Below are positions 1 to 10,251 of a stretch of 64,000 bases of DNA, piece after piece. The DNA lies in contig BTRK01000002.1 of NCBI GenBank assembly GCA_036245805.1, positions 22,747,067 to 22,811,066 on the forward strand, given 5' to 3'. The position numbers were made by a program, and so were the translations under genes. The notes under the pieces are model-generated. The model made no database searches. It saw nothing but the letters and a program-made list of their open reading frames with translations, and was not told where the DNA came from. Positions within the stretch are counted from its first letter, which is position 1. Every line of letters starts with the position of its first letter. The DNA is from Pristionchus mayeri (lineage: Eukaryota > Nematoda > Chromadorea > Rhabditida > Neodiplogasteridae).

Positions 1-2067
1 AATCAATTTGTGATGAACTTGCTTTCAACCATAGCCTATGATTCCTCAATTAAATTGATTTTAAATTATTTATTATTGATTGCAGAGACTCTTCAAGCAA
101 AGACGGGAGTTCTCGTGGATGAAGACGAAGATGAAGAAGGTGAGGAAGGGGATTCAAGTCAAATTGGATGAATTGAGGAGCATTCATTCATTCCCTCTTC
201 ACATAGTCCCTCGGGAAGAAGTCTCTTCACTTTATATCCACACGTGCAGCTCTTTTTCCATAGTAATAGTCCTCTGTAGTCCCTTCTCCATCTCTTCGTC
301 GTCTTCCTTCTGGATCTGCAGTAGCCGCAGTGAAGAAAGCCACCACCACGGTAATTGATTTCTTCGAAGTCAGCACGCTCTAGAAAGTTGTGAAGATTGC
401 AATAAAGTAATCATCATTGTAGATGGGTCAACCGAGGCGACAGGGCACTTTGGTGCCGAACAGAGGAGGAGCCACTCTTTCTAAGTATGGTTAATTGGAT
501 TACGGTAGATGAATATCGATTAGCAGGCCGAAGATGCTGATGAATCCAATGAGCAACAATTTCGCAGGAGGAGAATGGCCGAAAGTCGTCATTCCTACGG
601 TAGACTGCATTTATTTTGCTCCCAGCATCGTGTCCTTATCAGCCTCCGACTCCCAAACTGCCCGTCTACTGCTACAATCACAACACGATGGAGAAGTGAG
701 TTGAATGGGAGAGGGAGAGGGTACAGGGTGAACTCACTCCTCCCTTCGCAGATACGACGATTCCGATTCTCTTCGCCATTTCACGATGCCATGCTCATCT
801 TTGACGAAGAACTGCCAGAGTGAACTCACGGTGAGTGGGAAGAGAGATGGCATTCTGGTATTGGCAGACTTAGAATACCTATGTGGAATCTTTATACTGG
901 ACGAATACTGTAGTTTGGGGGTGCGATGGGACTGAGCCGATTGAGGTGATTATGAGTCGTGCTCGTGCTCTCGAGGATCAGTTTGACGAAATGTCCAACT
1001 GCGTCCTTCGACTCGTGCAGGTACCGTACTCCCATTATGCCGTTTAAGAATATTCCGCAACGCACACAATTGTGAAAAAAATATCTGTTGAAGTTGTACA
1101 AGACGAAGACTCCGCAAGCGTATCGTCCCCCACAGAGTCTGGCTACCATTAGCGGAAGGGTCAGTATTAACTATTAAAATATTCAAACGGGGGCATGAAG
1201 AATCACATTGTGGTCTACTATTATTCCGAGCATGCTCTCTTATATTTTAAATTGTCACATTTACTAAAATTGGAATGTAGTAATGGTGATTGAAGGCAGC
1301 AGCAGTGGCGGGGCCAGTCATCGGAAGACCACTCTACAACAACAGAGAAGTGGTACGGTCTGATTATGGACCATCGCATTGAACAATGACATTCGTAATT
1401 GCAAAAATATTGCAAATTATCTATAAAATCTTGTAAAAACATGTTGCCTCTTTCAAGTTGTTTTTTGTGCACCTTTCTTTTTTCCCGCGTCTTCTCCATC
1501 TCGGTCATGAATGAGTGGGGGTATCCTATAGACTAGCAAGAGGCACCTTTTCCAGGTTGCGCCATCCGATTCGTTGGCAGTGCAGGAGCGAAGGGAAAGG
1601 TAAGTTTTTTCATAATTATATTTGACTGCAATTGCACAAATTGTGGTTCAGACGAATGGGCTCGAGAAAGAAGGAACCAGAGCGATTGCTTACTGACGAT
1701 GATCTGGCGAGTACTGTAAGGAGGAGATTGATCAAGCAGGTACAGAGTACTGTACGAATTATGGAGAATCTAGGCAGGACTGTCTAGTTTGTACACAGGG
1801 TAGAGTACTGTATGAACCAAACCAGTTGGCACTTGGAGTACATTCTCAACTCATTTTAATTCACTGAATATCGATTGATTCCTGCAGGAGCAAAGTTCGG
1901 CTGATGAAGAAGAGGAGGAGGAGGAGGATGAGAATGAGGAAGAGAGCGAGGATGAGGATAAAGAGTATCGTCCCTCCAGTTCCAAGCGACGTCGCGTGTC
2001 ATCCGCGAGGGACGCGGACGTGTCCACTTCAGAAGCGTCGCCTCCCATGCTGGAGATGATTGAATGA
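1..2067 (+). CDS. Acidic nuclear protein of unknown family, 5' end missing
   Basis: The 3' part of a multi-exon gene that enters from the left edge. Exons joined by consistent phase include about 86-135 (acidic DEDEDEE run), 421-482 joined to 530-694 (contains MNPMSNNFAGGEWPK then VVIPTVDCIYFAPS), an open segment near 879-1020 (TNTVVWGCDGTEPIEV), then VAPSDSLAVQERRE near 1557-1600, KKEPERLLTDDDLAS near 1653-1738, and the last exon from about 1889 with a long Glu/Asp run, a basic SSSKRRRV patch and the end PPMLEMIE. The acidic run plus basic patch suggests a nuclear or chromatin protein; this is inference. I could not fix the splice sites between about 695 and 1550. An AATAAA signal follows at 2133. 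I do not recognise the family. Confidence 0.6.
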
Positions 2068-2200
2068 GTAGATAATCTGCCTATTGTTGTGCATAATGTG
2101 ATCCATCGTTTTTGTTATTGCTAAATAATTGGAATAAAGTTTTGGAAATTTTATTCAATAGTGTTTGCACTAAACACGTGAATGAGTGATTGGGGGAAGA

Positions 2201-4697
2201 TCAGGCGACGGGAGTCATGTACTTGGAACAATCAGCACTGTTCTTCGTAGTGCGAATGAAGGGGCACGCCTGAAGAGAGATCAAAGATCATTCAGTTCTT
2301 TGAAGGGTTCCTCCATCCAACCTTATCGGGACATGCGAGGGGCGGGCTCAGATCAGTGAGATTGGCAGTTCGATCCTTCATTCCAACTGGCTGCACGATG
2401 TTGTTCCACAACGTCTTCGCAACTACGGCGTGGCCTGTGGGGGAGAGGGAGGAGTGAGGGGAGTGGAGTCATCGATCACTTACCGTATTGTGAGAAATGG
2501 AAGCAATCAGGAGCGAAGAAGGAGAGATCGGGTTCTCCATTGGGCTGAGAAGGAAGAATGAGGGAAGAGGAAGGGAGAGGACTCACGAGAGAAGGAGGAG
2601 TCGTCAACTCCTCGAAGAATGGCTGAATGACTAGAGTGAAGTCATCGGAAGTGTCGAATCGTCCGTCCTGCAGCTCCTGCTCTGCTTGCTGCAAGAGAGG
2701 ATTGAACTTTGATCTCTCCCTTCTCTCACCATGTACTTCTTGCACTCCGCACTGATGTCGTCATCAGAGGTATCGAACTCCTGCTCACAAGGGCACTCGA
2801 ATCTGGAGGAGGAGCATCGACTACCGTAATCGAGTACGGTCTATTGCAGACTGACTCACGTGTGCAGTTTGTCGCAGAAGTATTTGCCCTTGTCGATCTT
2901 GCGGAGAAGTGAGAGATCGAGCATGCCGACAAGCACGACGACAGTCCTCAAAGGACGGTTGCAGTATTCCGATCACACCACAGCAACCAAGCCCAATATC
3001 GATTGGGGAAGGGTTGCTCACTTGGGAAGGTTGTCCTTGAGTATCTGCACTGCCTGTCCGATGTTGTCTCTGAAGTGATCGGCAGAGACGACCTGAAGGA
3101 GGGCGTTCACTTAAACTATGATTAAAATGATAACTCGATTATAGTTGGGTAGATCAATGATATCCACCAAGCACATCCCTCTCTAGTTCCTCTCTCCATT
3201 CACTCACATCGGGGTAATCACACCAATCGCACATGTCGTTTCCTCCAATGAAGATGTGGACGAGCTTCCACTGATTCTCCATATCAATCTCAATTAACTT
3301 CTTCTCACCCATTATCTCACTTCCATCTAACCTCTGGATGTTCCTTCATTCTCCTGACCAAATCATTCGCCTGTCCGATGAGATCTCTCGACTCTGCTCC
3401 AGGCACAGCAGCATTCAGCTTCGACGTCTAAAAAGAGACAGGCGAGAATTAGGAGAAGTCGCCGTGCACGAAACACCTTCCACACGTTGGCGGAGCCCGT
3501 GCCAGTGGAGTAACCGAAGAGATCGGGGTTGAACTTCCGAAGGATATCTGCAATCGAGAAGTGAGTTCTGAGTGGTCATAAAGGGGTCTCACTGGTGAGA
3601 GTGACGTGCTCATCGAGGGATTTATCTCCTCCGATTCCGAAGGCAAGACCTGCAGATAGAAGGGATGAGATGAGGACATCATCAAATCGTTTTCAGAATT
3701 AAAATTTTTACAATCAGAAAAAAAATTATATCTATTTCAAATCTTCTACTTAGACTTCCTTCCACGATGTAGCTAACTGTCGTATTGCTAGCAATATTCG
3801 TATCTCTTTTCGTATTGTCATCCTTGAGAGTACATACCTCTGTATTGAATGAGTACTGCGACGGGATCATTCTCGGGAGCTCCCGCACCATTCGCTGCCT
3901 CAACCAAGTGTTGTTGCAAATCAGAGATTGCGATGTCTACGAAAAGGAATGCTGCACACGCAGACACACCATCACTAATCCGCAGTGACCGTCACTTCTA
4001 ATCTCCGCGTGTTGCTTTGATAAGAATCACGCTGAATTAGGGACGATCCAATCAGAAAGGGACACAAACATCATCCTGATTAGGAGGAATATTTGCAGCA
4101 GAAATGCCGTTGATCAGGATTTAGAACCATTCAATATTGATCAAACACCATTAGAACCATTCAATTCTGATGGCATAAGTGAAGTTGGATATTCACAATT
4201 GCAATGACACCCAGCCTCTAACCAGATATGGATCGTGAATTCTCATCCCTTCCCGCTCCCCTCCACGCCCTCTATCTCTCTCTCACCGTGAGCGAGTCTC
4301 CGAGAGCTGCGATGATGTCGATATCGGCGAATCTCAATGAGTGCACCGACTTCGGCTTCGTCTTACTCCTGCAATGAAGACTTCATTACTTTGACTCTCA
4401 CAAGGAATGAAGAATCATTACGATGATAGAAAAGGTTGAGTTTCGGATTTCGGTTTCGCATGTTATTCTGTGAATTTTTTCACGGTTTTTGATTACATAA
4501 ATAATTGAATTAATTAACTAACTTCTTCATCACTTCAGCATCACAATTCCAATTGGGAATACCGTAGTCCTGAGAAAATCACTTTCATAGATTTAGAAAC
4601 AATCTAGTCCTACTTTTTCATCCTCTGAAGAGACAAATACGAAGAGAGCAAGGGCAAGGAAGGCAACTGAAATGAATCTAGTCATTCCTCTGATCAT
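2201..4697 (-). CDS. Phospholipase B-like (PLB1 family) secreted GDSL esterase
   Basis: Predicted secreted lipase/esterase hydrolysing acyl esters of phospholipids. The start at 4697 gives a signal peptide ([19 protein letters not shown]). The following exons give [21 protein letters not shown] (block I, catalytic Ser in GDS, about 4300-4370), [20 protein letters not shown] (3840-3910), [19 protein letters not shown] (about 3490-3560), [12 protein letters not shown] (block III, about 3210-3270), and near the end [17 protein letters not shown] (block V, catalytic Asp and His, about 2435-2510). The last junction reads CPDK then [11 protein letters not shown] and stops at 2201. All GDSL blocks typical of PLB1/AdRAB-B homologs are present, as a single copy of the domain rather than the four repeats of mammalian PLB1. 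About 12 exons. The final intron carries the TGATCTTTGATCT motif (2278-2290). Convergent with the gene ending at 2067, only 133 bp away. Confidence 0.9.
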
Positions 4698-5312
4698 CGA
4701 ATGAAGATTGAATGAATAGAGATGAAGATGGAAAGATCTGCTCGGGAAAGAAGGAACTCACGTGTCTTCATCCTTCTTCTCTCTGAGTGCGACGAAGCTT
4801 CTCTCTCCCTCACTCCTTATCTCCACGAGGAGGCTTCTTTTATACACTGACACTCCCTTCTAGTCGCTGCTCCCCCACTCTCTCGTCTTCTCTGAACACC
4901 AGAGAGAAGAAGAGAAGACGGCAGACAAATGGTCATTGGTTGTCTGATACGTCGTGAGAACTATGATCTTGCACTCGGATTGATCTGATTGTGAATTGGA
5001 AGAATCTGAATAGAGGGATGATTCAGGATGATTCCTTCTGTGCAAACAGTAAGATTCACGCTACATAGAAATATCTCCATTCCAGTGATCATATGCCGTC
5101 ATTTTTAAATTATATCTGGCGAGTTGGAAGGAATTCGTAATTTCCCAGGATGATATCACGCCAATCAAGATGTATCAATGACCCTGCAGAGATCGAGTGA
5201 GAGGAGAGAGAGAGCACAGATAATCATATTGAGTCACTGTGTGATCTGGAATGTAAGCCTGCACTAGAATACAGAAATATCGGAAACCAGAAATCAAATG
5301 ACCACAAAATTA
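4698..5312. other. Intergenic, no gene seen
   Basis: Upstream flank of the PLB-like gene. It should hold that gene's promoter, but I see no box I can name. Only short shadow ORFs occur here. Confidence 0.5.
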
Positions 5313-6575
5313 TCAGGTTGTTGCGAAAGTCTTGCTCCTTTTTGACATTTTCTTATTCCTGACTCTTCTGACTTTTGCTTTTATTTTAGGATCATGATAT
5401 TTATGTTAGGTAACTAAGGCACCAATACTCTTCCTATCGCACATTACCTCAGACTTCTCCTATAGTTTATACAGACAAGCCATGAAGTCAAATTATTGCA
5501 ACTGAGGTCATGAATATGATTTTTCCTTCGATCATAACTTCCTAAGGAAACGTGATATGATCATACCAGTGTCACAGGTATAAACATATAAGGGAAGGTA
5601 TCCCAATAAAACATTCACACATATTAACTACTTCCGACATGTTCCTGATTTGGGACCAAAAACTACTTCCGACATGTTCCTGATTTGGGATCGACCATGA
5701 ACAAGGTTCATCTAAAAATGGTTTCACCCCCGCATTTCTGATAAGGTATCCATGGCCATCCAAATTGTCCTGAACTACAATATTAATATAGTTATCTTTT
5801 CAAAATTTCAAAGTGGGACTGATTCAGTTGTGTTAAAAAAAGCTGTGCCGTCGTGAACGGTGTAATGAAAATGTTGATGCCGAAATCGATACTTTTATCG
5901 AATTTTCATTTCTCACGCACGTTGAATCATCGACCTTTCGTGCTCATTTGAACAAGCAACCTCTACCATTTAATCACATTTTAGGATTCCTTTCGTAAAT
6001 TATCGGTATTTATTTGGCGATTCAAAACATTTAGGAATATCACTTCGTAATATTCGAAAAAATCAAAATTTCAGCACGATGAGAAATACTCATACTAAAT
6101 ATTTATGGTGGTTTATTATATCTATGACAGTTGAATGAAGCGCACTTGTTTTGGAATCAACAGCTTTGGTTCTCTAAGCAAGAAATCGCAATGAGTTGGC
6201 CGTACGGTAATGCTGAAATTCAAATTCCGAAACGTCTTACTCTAGAAATGATGAACAAAGAGCTGACTTCAACATAGTTTTAGATAGAATATACTATGTA
6301 CTTTCACATTAGCGAGATAAGTTTATGGTATGATCAATCGGGCTAATTTTGCACCACTTGGAAGAAATGTGAAAATTCGAATCACAAATTCAGAATTTTG
6401 GATGCTGACTTAAGGCGTAGATTTAAATCGTGATTCAAATCGACCAGTGTAGAATAACAAAGAAACATCCCCTTATACCTGACTATAATATCAGACATTG
6501 AAGTTTTCAATGAAGAGAAGTTGGTGAGTTCAAAAGTAAAGGCCAAAAAGGAGCAAGACTTTCGCAACAACCTAA
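5313..6575. mobile_element. Mariner-like element, non-autonomous, about 1.26 kb
   Basis: Inverted terminal repeats of about 30 bp: left 5313-5345 (AGGTTGTTGCGAAAGTCTTG...) and its reverse complement at 6544-6575. The termini are flanked by TA on both sides (5311-5312 and 6576-6577), the target duplication of Tc1/mariner elements, and the AGGTTG start resembles mariner ends. No transposase frame is left: the longest ORF inside is about 63 codons and has no DDD motif. Inside is a direct duplication of a 29-bp unit (about 5629-5657 and 5663-5691). It sits between the PLB-like and bHLH genes. Confidence 0.75.
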
Positions 6576-6577
6576 TA

Positions 6578-7025
6578 ATATATTTACTTTATTATTAAGA
6601 TCTGATTGATCCATTCTAGAACCTAACGATTCGGAACAATAAATATTATGACCACCAGTGTATTTGTCGATATTAAGTTATTAATGGGAAGAAAGGGGAG
6701 GAAGGGGATCAATGATGAGGTCTCCAAATCTTCTTCTGATCGGGCTGCGATTCGAATTTATCCTCTGTCTTTCTCTTCCTTCCACTATTCTCAGCTACAA
6801 CTTCATTCGGAGTCGAAGAACTGCAAAGTTGTTATAATCTTGCACTTATTGTGACATAGATAACGGGGAAAAACATGCAAGTGCCAGTTCTACTTATTTT
6901 GCAAGAACAAAATGATTAAACTCACAGAGCTTGTGCGAAGTTGGATAAAAATATTTGATTGAGGAGTAGATTTGAGAAGAAGGAGAAGTCTGAACCTGAA
7001 AGGATTTATAATCTCCAACTATTCT
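6578..7025. other. Intergenic, AT-rich, no gene seen
   Basis: Short shadow ORFs only. It should contain the 3' untranslated region of the minus-strand bHLH gene. Confidence 0.4.
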
Positions 7026-7836
7026 TCAGGGCAAATCCGCATTTGTGATATAAAAGGGGATACCTTGTGGCTGTTTATTCTCATTCTCTTTCTCATTCTC
7101 GTTATCCTTCCCAGTGAATGAGGGAGGAGAGGGAGGAGTGAGAATTGAGGATTGAGGAAGGAATGAGGAGGAGAGTGGAGTGGAAGATGAGGGAGAAAGG
7201 AAGGAAGAGCGAGGAGATGGAGTGGAGGGGAACGAGGATGATTTGAGTACTGGAGAAACCTGAAATGAAAGTGAAATACTCGTCTTCAACAATTGAAAAA
7301 TTCTTTCCGAAGGCAATATTGCTAGCGTTTTATTTGACATAAAGATGATTCGTAGTTACCTCTTTCTCCTTTCCATTCTTTCCCTTGTCTCCATTCTTCT
7401 TCTCTTCCCACATCGCCTGCAGAAGAGTCGCAGCTTGCTCGAGAATATCCGCTCGCTCGAATCGGGAACTGCAAATGGAATAACGAGAGGAACAGTACAT
7501 ATCAGATATATAATTGTGTCAAATTGTGCCATGAGGGGAGAGTGTTAGATTGAATATCTAAAGGTCGTCGGTCGGATCCCGGCTCGTAACCGCTTTTGCC
7601 CCACTCACCCATTGTTGGGGACGATACCCTGGATGGCCTCCCTTAATCTCTTGAATCCGGTGGCTTCTCTATCTCGTCGACGTTGCTCCACTTCAGCACG
7701 AGTCTTCCGAGAGGCAGATGGAGTCTGCAGTTGAGAGATGATTATCGACATTCTCATATCGTAATTAAGGAATCTTAACAAGTAACTATGGTGTAAACAA
7801 ACAGACCAAATCTATTTGATTTGCAGGAGGAGCCAT
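7026..7836 (-). CDS. Basic helix-loop-helix transcription factor, Hairy/HES-like
   Basis: Predicted DNA-binding transcription factor of about 162 residues. Model: 7807-7836, 7609-7724, 7360-7468, 7026-7259, all in phase. Exon 1 gives MAPPANQIDL. Exon 2 gives the basic region and helix 1 (KTRAEVEQRRRDREATGFKR, then LREAIQGIVP). The loop NNGSR crosses the junction, and exon 3 gives helix 2 (FERADILEQAATLLQ) followed by a Lys/Glu-rich stretch. The last exon is Ser/Pro-rich and ends PFYITNADLP. The helix 2 pattern ERADILE resembles the EKADILE of Hairy/HES factors, but I see no Orange domain and no WRPW end, so the subfamily is uncertain. The first donor (GTCTGT) is weak. Confidence 0.75.
7519..7591 (+). 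pseudogene. tRNA-Phe(GAA) relic
   Basis: The 3' two thirds match a nematode tRNA-Phe: GGGAGAG of the D arm (7536-7542), anticodon arm TTAGATTGAATATCTAA with loop TTGAATA giving anticodon GAA, then AAGGTC and a T arm whose stem GTCGG/CCGGC pairs. The T loop reads TCGGATC instead of TTCRATC, the 5' acceptor strand and A box are lost, and the 3' acceptor end no longer pairs. It therefore looks dead. It lies in the intron between exons 2 and 3 of the bHLH gene, on the opposite strand. Confidence 0.7.
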
Positions 7837-8589
7837 GGTAGTCGAATGGAAGTGGGAATGAAGACTGTGGAGGGAGAGATGAGTGGTGGGAATCTCACCC
7901 TGCAGTCTCTACTCCGCCCCTTCCGAGAATATGCCCGCAAGGAGATGAGGTGAGATGGGAATCGGAGGTGTCCGATACTAACCCCCTGGCACAACTCTCT
8001 CGTCTATCGAGGGATCTTTACAGGAACTTAGGAAACAGGCAATCCGCCATCATTTACGACCATTGTTTATTACCATTAATTGAAGGCTTATAAACAGCTG
8101 GACAAGAGACAAGCACCTATTACAGTAACCATTGAACAGACAAGTTTTTTTTCATTTTAACATATACTCGACAGAAAGGTGCAGAAAGGGTGATGATGGA
8201 AGTGATTTGTCACTCTCGGATTAGGAAGTGGAGAGAGGAACTGAGAGGAGGAGAGGATCATCAGAAAAGTGAGGATAGAAGAGGAAGAACCAGAGAGGAA
8301 GGAGAGACCTTGGGAAGGAGAAGAGAGGGAGGAGGGGGGGGGGGGGGATGGGGAGAAGCATCGAGTGAAATTATCTAAGGGAAATCGACATCGAGACTAA
8401 TTCCTCGTTTTTTTCATTTAAAAAAAACTTCTGTGGAATTGGGAAAAAAAGAGAAGCCACGAAAACACATTCCATCTTGAAAATGATTTCTGATTATCTA
8501 TCCATATATCTTTGTAAACAAGCTCTCATTATCTCAGAGTATCTCGATCTCAATTTACATAATCTTCTCTTATTCCACCAGCCCCCTCC

Positions 8590-8643
8590 CCTCCTCCTCC
8601 TCCTCCTCCTCCTCCTCCTCCTCCTCCTCCTCCTCCTCTTCCT
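8590..8643. repeat. (CTC)n microsatellite
   Basis: About 17 consecutive CTC/TCC units. The ORFs through it (poly-Leu one way, poly-Gly the other) are artefacts of the repeat. Confidence 0.95.
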
Positions 8644-8765
8644 CTTCTCCATTCACTCCCTTCCTTTTCTCCCATAGCGAGTGAACCTTTTCTCTTCCCT
8701 CTACTGACTCCTACTCGACTGACTATGGTGAGAGAGTGGGGTCGTACCTCTACCGTAGCATAGAT

Positions 8766-8928
8766 ACTGTGAGAATAGAAAGCGTAGCAAGTTGGTGTGC
8801 CTCGGTGCACAAAGGAATCAGCAGAACGGCACGGAACACTAAATGTACGGTAGCTGCCTGTCGTGCTGTGCCTTGTGTTGTGAATGCACCGAGGCACACC
8901 AACTTGCTACGCTTTCTATTCTCACAGT
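8766..8928. mobile_element. Perfect 44-bp inverted repeat hairpin, likely MITE
   Basis: Left arm 8766-8809 (begins ACTGTGAGAATAGAAAGCGT) and right arm 8885-8928 are exact reverse complements over 44 bp, around a 75-bp centre. No coding potential. Exact arms mean recent insertion or ongoing gene conversion. No clear target duplication could be read; both ends abut TAC/GTA-like sequence. Confidence 0.8.
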
Positions 8929-9235
8929 ACCTTCAATGATCCGCCCTCATACCGTATCTCTTGCAGACCACCCCTAACTACCACCAACTTCTCATCGACG
9001 CGTACAACCAACATCGAATCAACGTCATATGTCAGTATCGCATCGATTGATGACCGAACTCTGCCGTATCCCATGGATACCCCTCCTACCGTATCTTTCT
9101 GTCAACTACAGTAACCCAATTAAGGCACGTCTGCATTTTCATCGTGGACAATCTTCACAGAGGCCGACGACGAATTCATCGAAGAATGTGCACATACTGT
9201 AACTACAGTAATCGAGTTACCGTATCCATTGAGAC

Positions 9236-10251
9236 ATGAGTGTATTCCTCAAGTGGACTCGTATCTCTGTTATAATGGAAGGAGAAGAGAGGGAGGAATC
9301 CTCTTCTGATTATGAGAGTGACTGTAGCGATGGATCGTGCATTGAGTGTCGAATCGATGAGAATGAGATGGAAGATGAGGATGAAGAGAGTAAGTAGAGA
9401 AGGGAAGAGAGGATGATCTACCGAGTCTTCTTCAGGCTATATCGATTATGCTGACCACTCGTGGAACGACGTGAATGAAGAGGAAGAGACATACAGTATC
9501 CACACTACCCTTACAGTATCCACACTACAGTATTCCTTCCCAGACTCTTGCTTCTCTCCTTCTTCTGATTCAGAGGTGGGGGAGAGACTGGGACAGGTAC
9601 TGTATCCTCCTCTACAGTACTCCTACCGTATGATTTCAATTCCTCGTGTCTTCTCCATTCTGTCCTGGTCCCTTCTCCGAGCTTCTCTCTTGTCTCCTCC
9701 CTCCTTCTGGCTCCCTTCTCCTCATCGATGGATCTCTCGTTCCCTATCAGAATACCGTATCCAATATGAGAGTGAGTGACCTACCGTACTCTTCCTCCTC
9801 CACTCCATTCATTACAGGATGTTCCTTCCTTCTCTTCCCTCTTCCTCCGTGATCGATTCCTCTCCCATCATTCCCTCCTCTCTTCTTCTTCTTCCATCGA
9901 CTCTTACAACTGTGACTTCGACTGCACTTCATACGTAACTCTCGCCATCAGAATGAAAGGTACGGTAGAATAGGAATACGGTACATTACAGTATGCATTT
10001 AGACGTGTATGAGAAGGAGAAAGTGCTCGGGGAGTCGACAACCGTATCCCCAACTACCGTATCCTCGATTACTTCTGACTGGGATGAACAATCGGAGTGT
10101 GAGACAAGCAAGGTACAGTACCCAATCAATACTCTACAGTATCTTCTCTGTCCAGGCAATGGTAATTCGACTACTGAAGGAATGCGATGAAATGGAGAAG
10201 AAAATCGAAGAGATGAAGAAGAAACTGATGAAAATGATGGGAGAAGAATGA
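9236..10251 (+). CDS. Small acidic protein with C-terminal coiled coil, unknown
   Basis: Unrecognised protein. Start chosen at 9236 (MSVFLKWTRISVIMEGEERE). Exon 1 is acidic (SSSDYESDCSDGSC, then ENEMEDEDEE) and splices in phase at GTAAGT into SYIDYADHSWNDVNEEEE from about 9437. Later exons include VLGESTTVSPTTVSSITSDW (about 10020-10110) and the last exon AMVIRLLKECDEMEKKIEEM, a heptad-like helix ending MMGEE. The middle (9500-9990) is Ser/Pro-rich and its exon limits are not secure. The introns are packed with CTACAGTA and CTACCGTA motifs. Confidence 0.55.

Larger units (their letters stand above)
7837..9235. other. Intergenic with low-complexity tracts
   Basis: No supported gene. It holds a G14 run (8334-8347), a long CTC trinucleotide repeat (about 8590-8643) and the perfect hairpin at 8766-8928. 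TAC(C/A)GTA heptamers become frequent from 8750 on. Confidence 0.5.

Noticed and set aside
892..1186. Minus-strand ORFs of 78-85 codons
   Set aside because: The plus strand over the same bases gives a more protein-like open segment that fits the gene ending at 2067.
5572..5763. 63-codon ORF inside the mariner-like element
   Set aside because: Too short, with no transposase motif, and it spans the 29-bp tandem duplication.
8477..8897. Poly-Leu and poly-Gly ORFs
   Set aside because: Both come from the CTC microsatellite, and one also reads the hairpin arm.
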